This document shows positions 1 to 8,531 of a stretch of DNA of 64,000 bases, piece by piece. The DNA comes from CAVQCJ01 sp963849365. GTDB lineage: Bacteria; Actinomycetota; Actinomycetes; Prado026. The stretch lies in NCBI GenBank assembly GCA_963849365.1, contig CAWKHA010000004.1:434001-498000 (forward strand), in the 5' to 3' direction. Every line of letters begins with the position of its first letter. Position 1 is the first letter of the stretch. Both the position numbers and the translations under genes were made by a program. The notes below the pieces were generated by a model. It ran no database searches. It had not been told where the DNA came from and saw only the letters and a list, made by a program, of their open reading frames with translations.

Positions 1-31
1 TGTGCACGGTCAAAGCCTTGATCCGTGCACA
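1..31. repeat. Imperfect palindrome at window edge
   Basis: Bases 1-13 and 18-31 form an inverted repeat (arms TGTGCACGGTCAA and TTGATCCGTGCACA) with one bulged base and a 4-base loop. It lies downstream of the minus-strand MttB-family gene, so it could act as its terminator, but there is no T-run. It could also be an interspersed palindrome continuing outside the window. Confidence 0.5.
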
Positions 32-59
32 TCTCTCATGATCGCGGGGGAGGAGGGGG

Positions 60-1499
60 CTAGTCGCCGAGCTCTTTGCGGCGGCGGGTGACGTACGCCT
101 CGAGCTCGGCACGGATGCCCTCGTCCAGCGGCGGCTGCTCGTACTCGTCGAGCTTCTTGCGGTAGATGTCCCCCGCGCGCACAGCCGCGTCCTTGCTGCC
201 GTTCTTCGTCCAGCGGTCGAAGTTCTCCGAGGACGACAGCAGCGGCCGGTAGAAGCACGTGCGGAAGCGCTCGAGCGTGTGCGCCGCGCCCAGGAAGTGC
301 CCACCTGCGCCCACCTCGGTGTGCGCGTCGAACGCCAGCGACGCCTCGTCCACCTCTAGCGGGGTGAACTCGGCCCGCAGCATCCGCAGGATCTCCACGT
401 CCACGACGAACTTCTCGTACGAGGACACCAGCCCGCCGTCGAGCCAGCCGGCCGAGTGCATGACCCAGTTCGCGCCGGCCAGGAACGTCGGCAGCATGGT
501 CATCATCGCCTCGTACGCGGCCTGCGCGTCCGGCACCTGGCTGGAGTTCAGGCCGCCGCCGGAGCGCCACGGCAGCCCGAAGTGGCGGGCGATCTGGCCG
601 GTGCACAGCAGCCCCATCCCGGACTCGGGCGTGCCGAACTGCGGCGAGCCGGACTGCATGTCGATGTTGGACAGGAACGAACCGAAGATGACCGGGCACC
701 CCGGCCGGACGAGCTGGGTCAGCGCGATGCCGGTGAGCGCCTCGGCCATCTGCTGGACCAGCGTCGCCGGGACCGTCACCGGTGACATCGCACCCATCAG
801 CAGGAACGGCGTCATCACGACCGGCTGGTTCGCCAGGTTGTACTCCCACATCGCGTCGAGCATGCGGTCGTCCCAGCGCAGCGGTGAGTTGCAGTTGATC
901 AGCGAGATGCACACCGGCGTGTGCTCGATCGCCTCGCGGCCGCCGAAGAGGATCTCGCTCATGGCGATCGTGTCGCGGGCGTTCACCCCGGACACGACGT
1001 TGCCCATGTAGATCTTGTCGGTGAGGGTCATCAGCGCGTAGATCATGTCCATGTGCCGCGAGTCCAGCGGGGTGTCGTTCGGTTCGCAGATGACCCCGCC
1101 GGCGCTGTCCAGCTCGGGGAAGGACTGCGCGAGCTTGCTGAACCGCCGGAAGTCCTCCATGGTCGCGTCGCGGCGCACGTCGCCCTCGCGGACGAACGGC
1201 GGGCCGTAGACACCGCTGAAGACCATGTTCTGGCCGCCGATGTGCACCGTGTTGGCCGGGTTGCGGGCCTGCACGTCGAACTCGCGCGGCGCCTTGGCGG
1301 CCTGGGCGAGCACCCACTCCGGGTCGAACTTCACGTTGTTCCCGTCGACCTCCTGGCCGGCGTCGCGGAACAGGTCGAGCGCCTCCGGCTTGAGGAACTC
1401 GATGCCGATCTCGGACACGATCCGGCGCCAGCCCCGGTCGAGGGTGGCCATCGCGTCGGCCGACAGGACCTCGTACCTGGGCATCCGGTTGACGAACAT
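60..1499 (-). CDS. MttB-family corrinoid-dependent methyltransferase (non-pyrrolysine, betaine-type)
   Basis: This 479-residue protein belongs to the trimethylamine methyltransferase (MttB/COG5598) superfamily, whose members transfer a methyl group from a quaternary or tertiary amine to Co(I) of a partner corrinoid protein. The frame is open throughout with no internal TAG, so it is not a pyrrolysine enzyme. Non-Pyl relatives include glycine betaine (MtgB), proline betaine (MtpB) and carnitine (MtcB) demethylases. The glycine-rich GGGLNSSQVPDAQ stretch and the C-terminal YRKKLDEYEQPPLDE segment look typical of the family. The ATG at 1499 is preceded by GGAGG at good spacing; a second ATG lies five codons in. 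It is divergent from the iclR-corrinoid protein operon, and a betaine importer lies nearby. Glycine betaine is the most likely substrate, but this is inferred from context. Confidence 0.88.
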   Translation of the reverse strand: MFVNRMPRYEVLSADAMATLDRGWRRIVSEIGIEFLKPEALDLFRDAGQEVDGNNVKFDPEWVLAQAAKAPREFDVQARNPANTVHIGGQNMVFSGVYGPPFVREGDVRRDATMEDFRRFSKLAQSFPELDSAGGVICEPNDTPLDSRHMDMIYALMTLTDKIYMGNVVSGVNARDTIAMSEILFGGREAIEHTPVCISLINCNSPLRWDDRMLDAMWEYNLANQPVVMTPFLLMGAMSPVTVPATLVQQMAEALTGIALTQLVRPGCPVIFGSFLSNIDMQSGSPQFGTPESGMGLLCTGQIARHFGLPWRSGGGLNSSQVPDAQAAYEAMMTMLPTFLAGANWVMHSAGWLDGGLVSSYEKFVVDVEILRMLRAEFTPLEVDEASLAFDAHTEVGAGGHFLGAAHTLERFRTCFYRPLLSSSENFDRWTKNGSKDAAVRAGDIYRKKLDEYEQPPLDEGIRAELEAYVTRRRKELGD

Positions 1500-1543
1500 G
1501 CACGCCTCCGCTGGGGACCCGCTCGATGACTCGCCTGACCTGC

Positions 1544-1573
1544 TTGACCTGCGGTTCGGCGCGATCCTACTAT
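1544..1573 (+). promoter_or_regulatory. Promoter of the iclR-corrinoid operon
   Basis: TTGACC at 1544-1549 and TACTAT at 1568-1573 are separated by 18 bases, a good fit to a housekeeping sigma promoter. Transcription would start near 1580, inside the palindromic operator region and about 65 bases before the iclR ATG. On the opposite strand, TAGGAT (complement of 1564-1569) could be a -10 for the divergent mttB-family gene. Confidence 0.6.
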
Positions 1574-1607
1574 CCAGATCTGGAACAGTCGTTCCATGAT
1601 ATGGAAC
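1573..1607. promoter_or_regulatory. Overlapping palindromic operators, probably for the IclR regulator
   Basis: Three dyads overlap here: TCCAGATCTGGA (1573-1584), TGGAAC-N4-GTTCCA (1581-1596) and GTTCCAT-N3-ATGGAAC (1591-1607). The TGGAA/TTCCA half-sites resemble the consensus bound by IclR-family proteins. The cluster starts at the end of the -10 and covers the predicted transcription start. A bound regulator would therefore control its own operon and probably the divergent methyltransferase gene. Confidence 0.65.
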
Positions 1608-1647
1608 TCTTGCCCAGCGAACTTCCCCCGGCGGACGAGGCCCGACC

Positions 1648-2456
1648 ATGAGCACCCAGTCAGGCACGCAGGCGGTCGACCGTGCCGCCGCGCTGCTGGT
1701 ACGCGTGGTCGAGGCCGACGGCCCGGTCAGCTTCGGGGCGATCACCGAGGCCACCGGGCTGCCCAAGAGCACGACCTCGCGGCTGCTCGGTGCCCTGGAG
1801 CGGCACGCCCTGCTCGAGCGCGACCGCGACGGCGCGCTGCGCCCTGGCACCGTGCTGACCAGGTACGCCCGCCGCGCCAGTGCGACCGACCAGCTGGTCG
1901 CCACGGCCCGGCCGTACCTGGAGCAGCTGGGCCGCGGCACCGGGGAGACGGTGAACCTGGCGGTCCCGGGGCAGGGCGCGGTCGAGCAGATCGACCAGGT
2001 CGACTCCTCGTACCTGCTCGGCGCGACCAACTGGGTCGGGCTGGACGTCCCGTTCCACTGCTCGGCGCTCGGCAAGGTCTTCCTGGCCCACCGGGTGGTC
2101 ACTCTCCCGCCCGGCCGGCTCGAGCAGCGGACCACCCGCACGATCACCACCCGGGACGCGCTGGCCACCGAACTGGACCTGGTCCGGCGGCGTGGCCATG
2201 CCGTGGCCGACGAGGAGCTCGAGCCGGGGCTGGTCGCCATCGCCGCACCGGTGCGCGACTCGGCCGGCCACGTCGTCGCGGCGCTGTCGGTCTCCGGGCC
2301 CTCGGTCCGCCTCACCCCGGACCGCATCGTCACGGTCGCGGAGCTCACCGCCCGCACCGCCGCCGAGCTGTCCGCCGCGCTCGGCCACGACCCGCGCGCC
2401 GCGCACCCCCCGCACAGCCAGCAGCCCCAGCACGCACGGCACGAGGAAGGCGCCGC

Positions 2457-2460
<4 letters not shown>
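1648..2460 (+). CDS. IclR-family transcriptional regulator
   Basis: This 270-residue protein has the IclR layout. An N-terminal winged helix-turn-helix (about residues 5-65, including SFGAITEATGLPKSTTSRLL) is followed by an effector-binding domain (about 75-250, with CSALGKVFLAH and the late ALSVSGP motif). IclR regulators sense small catabolic metabolites, so a betaine- or methylamine-type ligand is plausible. Its stop overlaps the ATG of the corrinoid protein (ATGA), so both are on one transcript. Palindromes that suit an IclR dimer lie 40-75 bases upstream, which suggests autoregulation and control of the divergent methyltransferase gene. Confidence 0.9.
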
Positions 2461-3122
<662 letters not shown>

Positions 3123-3147
3123 GCCGCGGCGCACCGCAGAGACCACG

Positions 3148-3537
3148 ATGAAGCTGCTCCCGCTCGTCGAGCACGCCGTGAAGGGTCCGGTGTGGGACTG
3201 CCGCATGTGCGGGCAGTGCGTCCTGCACTCGACCGGGATGACGTGCCCGATGACCTGCCCGAAGACCCTGCGCAACGGGCCGTGCGGCGGGGTGCGCGAG
3301 GACGGCCGGTGCGAGGTCGACCCCACGATGCGATGCGTGTGGCTGAAGGCGTACGAGCGCTCGCGCGACCTCCCGCTGCTGCCACGCGCGTGGCGGGACG
3401 AGTTCAACCACCTGCGTCCTCCGGTGGACAACCAGCTGCGGGGCGACTCGTCCTGGGTCAACCTCGTGACCGGGCGCGACCGCGAGACCCCCGCCGGGTG
3501 GGCCGCGGCCGCGGACCGGGCCGGCGTGGCCCCGTGA
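3148..3537 (+). CDS. MetV-like cysteine-rich methylene-THF reductase partner
   Basis: This 129-residue protein matches the 'methylene-tetrahydrofolate reductase C-terminal' family (MetV-type). It has a dense cysteine cluster around residues 15-55, with the runs CRMCGQC, TCPMTCP and GPCGG followed by CEVDP and RCVW. In acetogens MetV forms a complex with MetF and binds metal or Fe-S. Here it directly precedes a MetF homologue, with GTGA overlap (stop 3535-3537, next GTG at 3534), so a two-subunit reductase is likely. It would run in the methyl-THF oxidising direction in this context; that direction is inferred. Confidence 0.82.
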   Translation: MKLLPLVEHAVKGPVWDCRMCGQCVLHSTGMTCPMTCPKTLRNGPCGGVREDGRCEVDPTMRCVWLKAYERSRDLPLLPRAWRDEFNHLRPPVDNQLRGDSSWVNLVTGRDRETPAGWAAAADRAGVAP

Positions 3538-4604
3538 GCCGCCTCGAGGAGCTCGTCCGCACACCGGGCGCGACGATCGTCACGGCGGAGATGCCGCTGT
3601 TCGACACCGGCGGCTTCGACGCCGTGCAGGTCCACCTGGACCGGCTGATGCCGTGGGTGGACGCGATCAACGCGACGGACAACGCAGCCGCGCACGCGCA
3701 CTGCTCGAACGTGGCGATGGCGGTCGCGATGGCCAGGCTCGGCGCCGAGCCGATCATGCAGGTGGTCTGCCGGGACAAGAACCGGCTCGCGCTGCAGTCC
3801 GACATCGTCGGGGCCAGCATGTTCGGCGTCGAGAACATCTGCTGCCTGACCGGCGACGACGTGACCGCGGGTGACGAGCCGGGCGCCCGTCGCGTCTTCG
3901 ACCTGGACGGCCCGCAGCTGGTCCGGCTGGCCACGACGCTGGCGGCGGGCACCTACCTGTCTGGGCGGCGGCTCGACCCGGCCCCGCACCTGTTCGTCGG
4001 CGCGGTGGAGAACCCGGCTGCACCGCCGTTCGCCTACCGGGCCGAGCGCACCGCCAAGAAGCTCCAGGCCGGCGCCCGGTTCTTCCAGCTGCAGATCTGC
4101 TTCCACCCGGACCGGCTCGAGGCGTTCATGCGCGAGGTGGTCCGGCTGGGCGTCACCGCGCAGGCCGCGTTCCTGCCGACAGTGTGCCTGGTCCGCGGCG
4201 TCCGCGCGCTGCGGTTCATGCACGAGCACGTGCCCGGCATCGACGTACCCGCCGAGACGATCGCGCGGGTCGAGTCGGCCGCGGACCCCTCCGAGGAGGC
4301 GTACCAGGTCGTGCTGGAGCAGGCCCGGCACGCGCTGGCCCAGCCCGGCGTACGCGGCATCCACATCACCGACTTCCGGCACGACGACAGCGTCGCCCGG
4401 ATCGTCACAGACCTGGGCCTGGCCTCCCGCCGGCAGGGCTCGAGCACCCCGACGACCGACCCCGACGAGGAGAGCAATGCACACGGTTCTGCGTTCGCCG
4501 TCCAAGACCGTCACGATCGGCCACGACCAGCCGTTCTGCATCATCGGCGAGCGGATCAACCCGACCGGCCGCAAGAGGTTCCAGGAGCAGCTGCGGGCGG
4601 GTGA
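3534..4604 (+). CDS. metF: 5,10-methylenetetrahydrofolate reductase (MetF family)
   Basis: This is a TIM-barrel flavoprotein of 356 codons that interconverts methyl-THF and methylene-THF. Family features include TAEMPLFD near the N-terminus (the glutamate position of MetF), the CRDKNRLALQSDIVGA segment, LTGDD and the QLQICFHP strand. The GTG start overlaps the MetV-like stop. The recognisable fold ends near residue 302 (TDLGLASRR). The frame then runs about 50 residues further, and the last 128 bases lie inside the next gene, which begins at 4477. That tail is an out-of-frame reading of a conserved gene, so the natural stop may have been lost. With MetV it should feed methyl groups from the corrinoid system to FolD. 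Confidence 0.87.
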   Translation: MSRLEELVRTPGATIVTAEMPLFDTGGFDAVQVHLDRLMPWVDAINATDNAAAHAHCSNVAMAVAMARLGAEPIMQVVCRDKNRLALQSDIVGASMFGVENICCLTGDDVTAGDEPGARRVFDLDGPQLVRLATTLAAGTYLSGRRLDPAPHLFVGAVENPAAPPFAYRAERTAKKLQAGARFFQLQICFHPDRLEAFMREVVRLGVTAQAAFLPTVCLVRGVRALRFMHEHVPGIDVPAETIARVESAADPSEEAYQVVLEQARHALAQPGVRGIHITDFRHDDSVARIVTDLGLASRRQGSSTPTTDPDEESNAHGSAFAVQDRHDRPRPAVLHHRRADQPDRPQEVPGAAAGG

Positions 4605-5361
4605 CCTCTCGCAGATCGAGCTGGACGTCGCGCAGCAGGTCGCCGGCGGTGCGCACGTGCTCGACGTGAACATGGGTGTGCCGCTCACCGACGAGGCCGA
4701 CCTGCTCTCGCGCGCGGTCAAGATGATCCAGGGCCTGACGGAACTGCCGCTGTGCATCGACTCCTCAGTGGTGGAGGCGCTGGAGGCCGGGCTCGCGGCG
4801 TACGAGGGCAAGGCCCTGGTCAACTCGGTCACCGCCGAGGACGACCGGATGGACATGATCCTGCCGCTGGTGAAGAAGTACGGCGCCGCGGTCATCGCCC
4901 TGCCCAACGACGAGACCGGGATCCCCGCCACCGCAGCCGAGCGGGTCGAGCTGACCGGCAAGATCGTGCGGGTGGCGACCGAGCAGTACGGCATCGCGGT
5001 GGAGGACATCGTCATCGACCCGCTCGCCATGACGGTGGGGGCCGACCCCGAGGCGGTCGTGATCACGCTCGAGGCGATCTCGAGGATCCGGGCGGAGTTC
5101 GGCGTGAACATGACCTGCGGGGCGTCCAACGTCTCGTTCGGGCTGCCGAACCGGCACGCGGTCAACGCCACGTTCCTGCCGGTCGCGGCGTCGCACGGGC
5201 TGACCAGCGCGGTGATGGACGCGCGGACTCCGTCGATCGTCGAGGCCGTACGCGCCGGAGACCTGCTGCTCGGCCGCGACCCCTGGGGCTCGAGCTGGAT
5301 CGCGGAGTTCCGCCGCCGGCAGGCCGAGCTCGACGCCACCGCCACGGCCACGGCGGGGTGA
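4477..5361 (+). CDS. Methyltetrahydrofolate:corrinoid methyltransferase (MtgA/AcsE-like)
   Basis: This 294-residue pterin-binding TIM barrel moves methyl groups between methylcob(III)alamin on the corrinoid protein and THF. Family motifs are present: IGERINPTGRK (residues about 23-33), LDVNMGVP, the CIDSS strand, NSVTAED and GASNVSFGLPNR (about 215-226). In glycine betaine systems the MtgA enzyme makes methyl-THF. The ATG at 4477 has a good GAGGAG upstream. The start lies 128 bases inside the metF reading frame. A single-domain protein of this size excludes MetH. Confidence 0.93.
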   Translation: MHTVLRSPSKTVTIGHDQPFCIIGERINPTGRKRFQEQLRAGDLSQIELDVAQQVAGGAHVLDVNMGVPLTDEADLLSRAVKMIQGLTELPLCIDSSVVEALEAGLAAYEGKALVNSVTAEDDRMDMILPLVKKYGAAVIALPNDETGIPATAAERVELTGKIVRVATEQYGIAVEDIVIDPLAMTVGADPEAVVITLEAISRIRAEFGVNMTCGASNVSFGLPNRHAVNATFLPVAASHGLTSAVMDARTPSIVEAVRAGDLLLGRDPWGSSWIAEFRRRQAELDATATATAG

Positions 5362-5371
5362 GCCCCGCCCC

Positions 5372-7420
5372 GTGACCTCCCAGCCCGAGCCCGACGGCCC
5401 GCCGGCGGCGCCACCCGGGCGCTACCGCCGCGAGGCGCTGATCGACGTCCCGGAGCCGTCCGCCGCCGCGCCCACCGCGGCATCGGACGGGATCGGCCGC
5501 GTCCGGCTGCGCTTCCGGCCTGCGGACGTCGAGTTCCGCGTGCCCCCGGGTGTCACCGTCTTCGACGCGGCCAGCTGGAACGGCATCGCGGTGGACTCCA
5601 CCTGCGGCGGGCACGGCACGTGCAAGAAGTGCAAGGTGCGGATCCTGGACGGGTCGGTCCCGGTCTCCAAGCTCGACGTGCGCGCCTTCAGCGGCGACGA
5701 GCTGCGGTCGGGCTGGCGGCTCGCCTGCCTCGCGCAGGCGAACGCCGACCTGGAGATCGAGGTCCCGCCGCTGACTACCCGGCCCAAGGCCGCGACTGTC
5801 GGCGTCGGGCGGCAGGTGATCCTGCGGCCGGCCGTGCAGAAGCGGTACGTGGAGCTGATCGAGCCCACGCTGCAGGACCAGGCCACCGACACCGAACGGC
5901 TGCTCGCCGCGATCGACGACCTGGAGCTGCGGGTCGACCTGGACGCCGTACGGACGCTCGGCCGCACGCTGCGCGCGAACGACTTCAAGGTCACCGCCGT
6001 CGTGGTGGACGACGCGCTCATCGGCGTCGAGCCCGGCGACACGTCGGCCGTGCGGTACGGGCTCGCGTTCGACCTGGGGACCACGACCGTCGTCGCGACG
6101 CTGCTCGACCTGGGCACCGGCGCCCCGGTCGCGGTCCGGTCGATGCTGAACAAGCAGCAACCGTTCGGCGCGGACGTCATCACCCGGATCAGCGCGACGA
6201 TGCTCGACCCCGACGCCCTGGGCCGGCTGCGCGACCTCGCGCACGAGACGCTCGACGAGCTGGCCCGCGAGGTCTGCGAGGCCGGCGACGTCGACGCCCG
6301 CCACGTGTACGAGGTGGCGCTGGCAGGCAACGTCACCATGACGCACCTCGCCCTCGGGATCGACCCGGAGCCGGTGGGGGTCGCACCGTTCATCATGGCG
6401 GCGCGGTCGTTCCCCGACCTGCTCGCCAGCGACCTCGGCGTGCACGTGCACCCGCGCGCGCGGGCGACCGTCTTCCCTGCCCTGGGGGCGTACGTGGGCG
6501 GCGACATCGTCGCCGGGGTGCTGGCAGCCGGCATGGAGCGGGACAAGCGCCTGCGGCTGTTCATCGACGTCGGGACCAACTGCGAGATCGTGCTGGGCAA
6601 CGCCGAGCGGCTGGTGGCGACCGCCGCACCGGCAGGGCCGGCGTTCGAGGCGGCGTCGATCCGGTGCGGGATGCGGGCGGCCGACGGCGCGATCGAGGTC
6701 GTCCGCATCGAAGCGAGGACCGAGCCGGCAGGCAAGGAACCGAGCGACCGCGGGCATGCCGGCGGCGGGCTGCAGCTACAGGTGATCGGCGACGTGAAAC
6801 CGGTCGGGCTGTGCGGCTCCGGCCTGGTCGACGCGGTGGCGGAGCTGGTACGGGTCGGCCTGCTCGACCGCTCGGGGCGGTTCCTGCCGGACGACAGGGC
6901 CGCTGCGGCCGCGGCCGGAGCCGGCGTGCCGGGGCTGGAACGGAACCTGCTGACGCTGGGCGGCGAGCGGGTGTTCGTGCTGGCCGGGCTGGGCGAGTCC
7001 GGCGACGGGCCGGTGGACGTGGCGGCGCTAGAGGAGGACCCGACCGGCCTGGTGTACCTGTCGCAGCGGGACGTGCGCGAGCTGCAGTTCGCCAAGGCGG
7101 CGATCTCGACCGGGTGGCGGCTGCTGCTCGAGGAGCTGGGGGTGCAGGAGTCGGACGTGGCGCAGGTGCTGCTGGCCGGGTCGTTCGGAACGTACCTCTC
7201 ACCGGCGAGCGCGATCCGGATCGGGTTGGTGCCGAAGCTGCCCGTGCTGCGCATCGTGAGCGCGGGGAACGTGGCGGGAGAGGGGGCGAAGATGGCTCTT
7301 CTGTCGAAGCCGGAGCGGGCGGGGGCGGTGGCGTTGCTGGACGAGGTGGAGTACGTGGAGCTGTCGGACCGGGGCGACTTCAACGATCGGTTCGTCGATG
7401 AGCTCTCGTTCCCGGTCTGA
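5372..7420 (+). CDS. ATP-dependent reductive activator of corrinoid proteins (RACo-like, 2Fe-2S plus ASKHA)
   Basis: This 682-residue protein re-reduces corrinoid that has slipped to inactive Co(II). The N-terminal ferredoxin domain has the 2Fe-2S pattern Cys78-x5-Cys84-x2-Cys87 and Cys119. A linker follows, and from about residue 228 (GLAFDLGTTTVVATLLDLG) to the end is the ASKHA/DUF4445 ATPase domain, with FIDVGTNCEIVLGN and LAGSFGTYLSP. The single plant-type 2Fe-2S domain resembles acetogen RACo, not methanogen RamA, which has two 4Fe-4S clusters. It starts with GTG ten bases after the methyltransferase stop. Its end overlaps the DUF1638 gene by 23 bases. Confidence 0.93.
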   Translation: MTSQPEPDGPPAAPPGRYRREALIDVPEPSAAAPTAASDGIGRVRLRFRPADVEFRVPPGVTVFDAASWNGIAVDSTCGGHGTCKKCKVRILDGSVPVSKLDVRAFSGDELRSGWRLACLAQANADLEIEVPPLTTRPKAATVGVGRQVILRPAVQKRYVELIEPTLQDQATDTERLLAAIDDLELRVDLDAVRTLGRTLRANDFKVTAVVVDDALIGVEPGDTSAVRYGLAFDLGTTTVVATLLDLGTGAPVAVRSMLNKQQPFGADVITRISATMLDPDALGRLRDLAHETLDELAREVCEAGDVDARHVYEVALAGNVTMTHLALGIDPEPVGVAPFIMAARSFPDLLASDLGVHVHPRARATVFPALGAYVGGDIVAGVLAAGMERDKRLRLFIDVGTNCEIVLGNAERLVATAAPAGPAFEAASIRCGMRAADGAIEVVRIEARTEPAGKEPSDRGHAGGGLQLQVIGDVKPVGLCGSGLVDAVAELVRVGLLDRSGRFLPDDRAAAAAAGAGVPGLERNLLTLGGERVFVLAGLGESGDGPVDVAALEEDPTGLVYLSQRDVRELQFAKAAISTGWRLLLEELGVQESDVAQVLLAGSFGTYLSPASAIRIGLVPKLPVLRIVSAGNVAGEGAKMALLSKPERAGAVALLDEVEYVELSDRGDFNDRFVDELSFPV

Positions 7421-8093
7421 GCGCTCGGCGCCGGCCTCGTCCGCCTCGGGGCTCGGCGTCGCGGTCATCGCATGCGGAGCTCTCGCTGCGCATGTCGCGG
7501 AAACAGCGGCTCGCCGCGGCTGGGCTGTCGATGTGCATCCGGTGAGTCCGTTGCTGCACAACCGGCCGGAGCGGATCGCGGCTGCGGTCGAGGGGATGGC
7601 GGGGCAGCTGCGGGCGAGGTACGGAGAGCGGATGGCGGTGGCGTATGCCGACTGCGGGACGTACGGGGCGCTGGACGAGGTGTGCGGGCGGCTCGGGCTG
7701 AAGAGGTTGGGCGGGGCGCACTGCTACGACGTGTTCGCGGGGCAGCGCGAGCTGGCGGAGCTGATGGCGCAGGAGCCGGGGACGTACGTGCTCACGGACT
7801 ACCTCGTACGGTCGTTCCGGCGCTCGGTGATCGTCGAGCTGGGGCTGGACCGCTACCCGGACCTGCGCGACGACTACTTCCGGCACTACCGGCGCGTGGT
7901 GTGGCTGGCGCAGTCCCCCACCGGCGAGCTCCGGGCGCTCGCCGAGGACGCCGCCGCGGCGATCGGGCTGCCGCTCGAGGTGGTCCCGACCGGCGACCGC
8001 GGTCTCGAACGCGAGCTGGCGGCCCTCCTCGACCAGCCCCCGGACGAAACCCGCGCTCCGGTAGCGCAGGAAGACCCGAGTGCTGCACCGTAG
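7398..8093 (+). CDS. DUF1638 protein of corrinoid methyltransferase loci
   Basis: This 231-residue protein resembles the DUF1638 family, which as I recall is often found beside MttB-type methyltransferases and corrinoid activators but has no settled function. Visible features are Cys26 in VIACGALAAHV, Cys86 in ADCGTYG, Cys96, and His108-Cys109 in GGAHCYDVFAG; these are candidates for metal or cofactor binding. No signal peptide or membrane segment is seen. It begins 23 bases inside the corrinoid activator gene, which implies tight co-expression. A role in corrinoid loading, repair or reactivation is a guess from context. Confidence 0.8.
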   Translation: MSSRSRSERSAPASSASGLGVAVIACGALAAHVAETAARRGWAVDVHPVSPLLHNRPERIAAAVEGMAGQLRARYGERMAVAYADCGTYGALDEVCGRLGLKRLGGAHCYDVFAGQRELAELMAQEPGTYVLTDYLVRSFRRSVIVELGLDRYPDLRDDYFRHYRRVVWLAQSPTGELRALAEDAAAAIGLPLEVVPTGDRGLERELAALLDQPPDETRAPVAQEDPSAAP

Positions 8094-8122
8094 GTCGAGG
8101 CGGGGTGGGACGGAGGCGGCTC

Positions 8123-8527
8123 ATGAGCGGCAGCGGCACCGAGGACGACCCGTGGGTGCTGAGCACCCCCAGCGGCGGCGCGCAGTACGAGGTGCACCGG
8201 GACGAGGCCGCCGACCCACCCGCGCTGGTCTGCCAGGTCGGCTCGACCCGGCTGAGCTACCGGCTGCGCTGCCTGGACGACCTGCACGCGATGCTCGCCG
8301 CATACGGCGACTGGATGCTGCTCGGCAGTGCCGACGAGAGCAAGCCGGCGGCCGACGGCACCGTCGAGGCCTGGGCACGGTCCGCGGACAACCCGGTCGG
8401 CGGCTGGTACGGGCTGCGCAAGGGCTACCGGGGGCGGTTCGCGATGTACGTGCCGCCGATCCTCGCCGAGCTGGGACGGGCCGAGGTCGAGCGCAACCCC
8501 CGCAACAACCGCATGCGTGCGACGTGA
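8123..8527 (+). CDS. Conserved small actinobacterial protein of unknown function
   Basis: This 134-residue soluble protein begins MSGSGTEDDPWVLSTP and ends in RNNRMRAT. I recognise the general type as a conserved actinobacterial hypothetical (it contains VCQVGSTRL, GDWMLLGSADE and NPVGGWYGLRKGYRGRFA), but no function is known to me. The ATG at 8123 follows GGAGG. It lies 29 bases after the DUF1638 gene and 4 bases before the TPR-like gene, so it may be on the same transcript. It need not belong to the pathway. Confidence 0.75.
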   Translation: MSGSGTEDDPWVLSTPSGGAQYEVHRDEAADPPALVCQVGSTRLSYRLRCLDDLHAMLAAYGDWMLLGSADESKPAADGTVEAWARSADNPVGGWYGLRKGYRGRFAMYVPPILAELGRAEVERNPRNNRMRAT

Positions 8528-8531
8528 CGCG

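Noticed and set aside
60..1499. A possible pyrrolysine (amber) MttB
   Set aside because: The frame has no in-frame TAG within the gene, and no pyl genes are seen in the window, so a non-Pyl family member is the better call.
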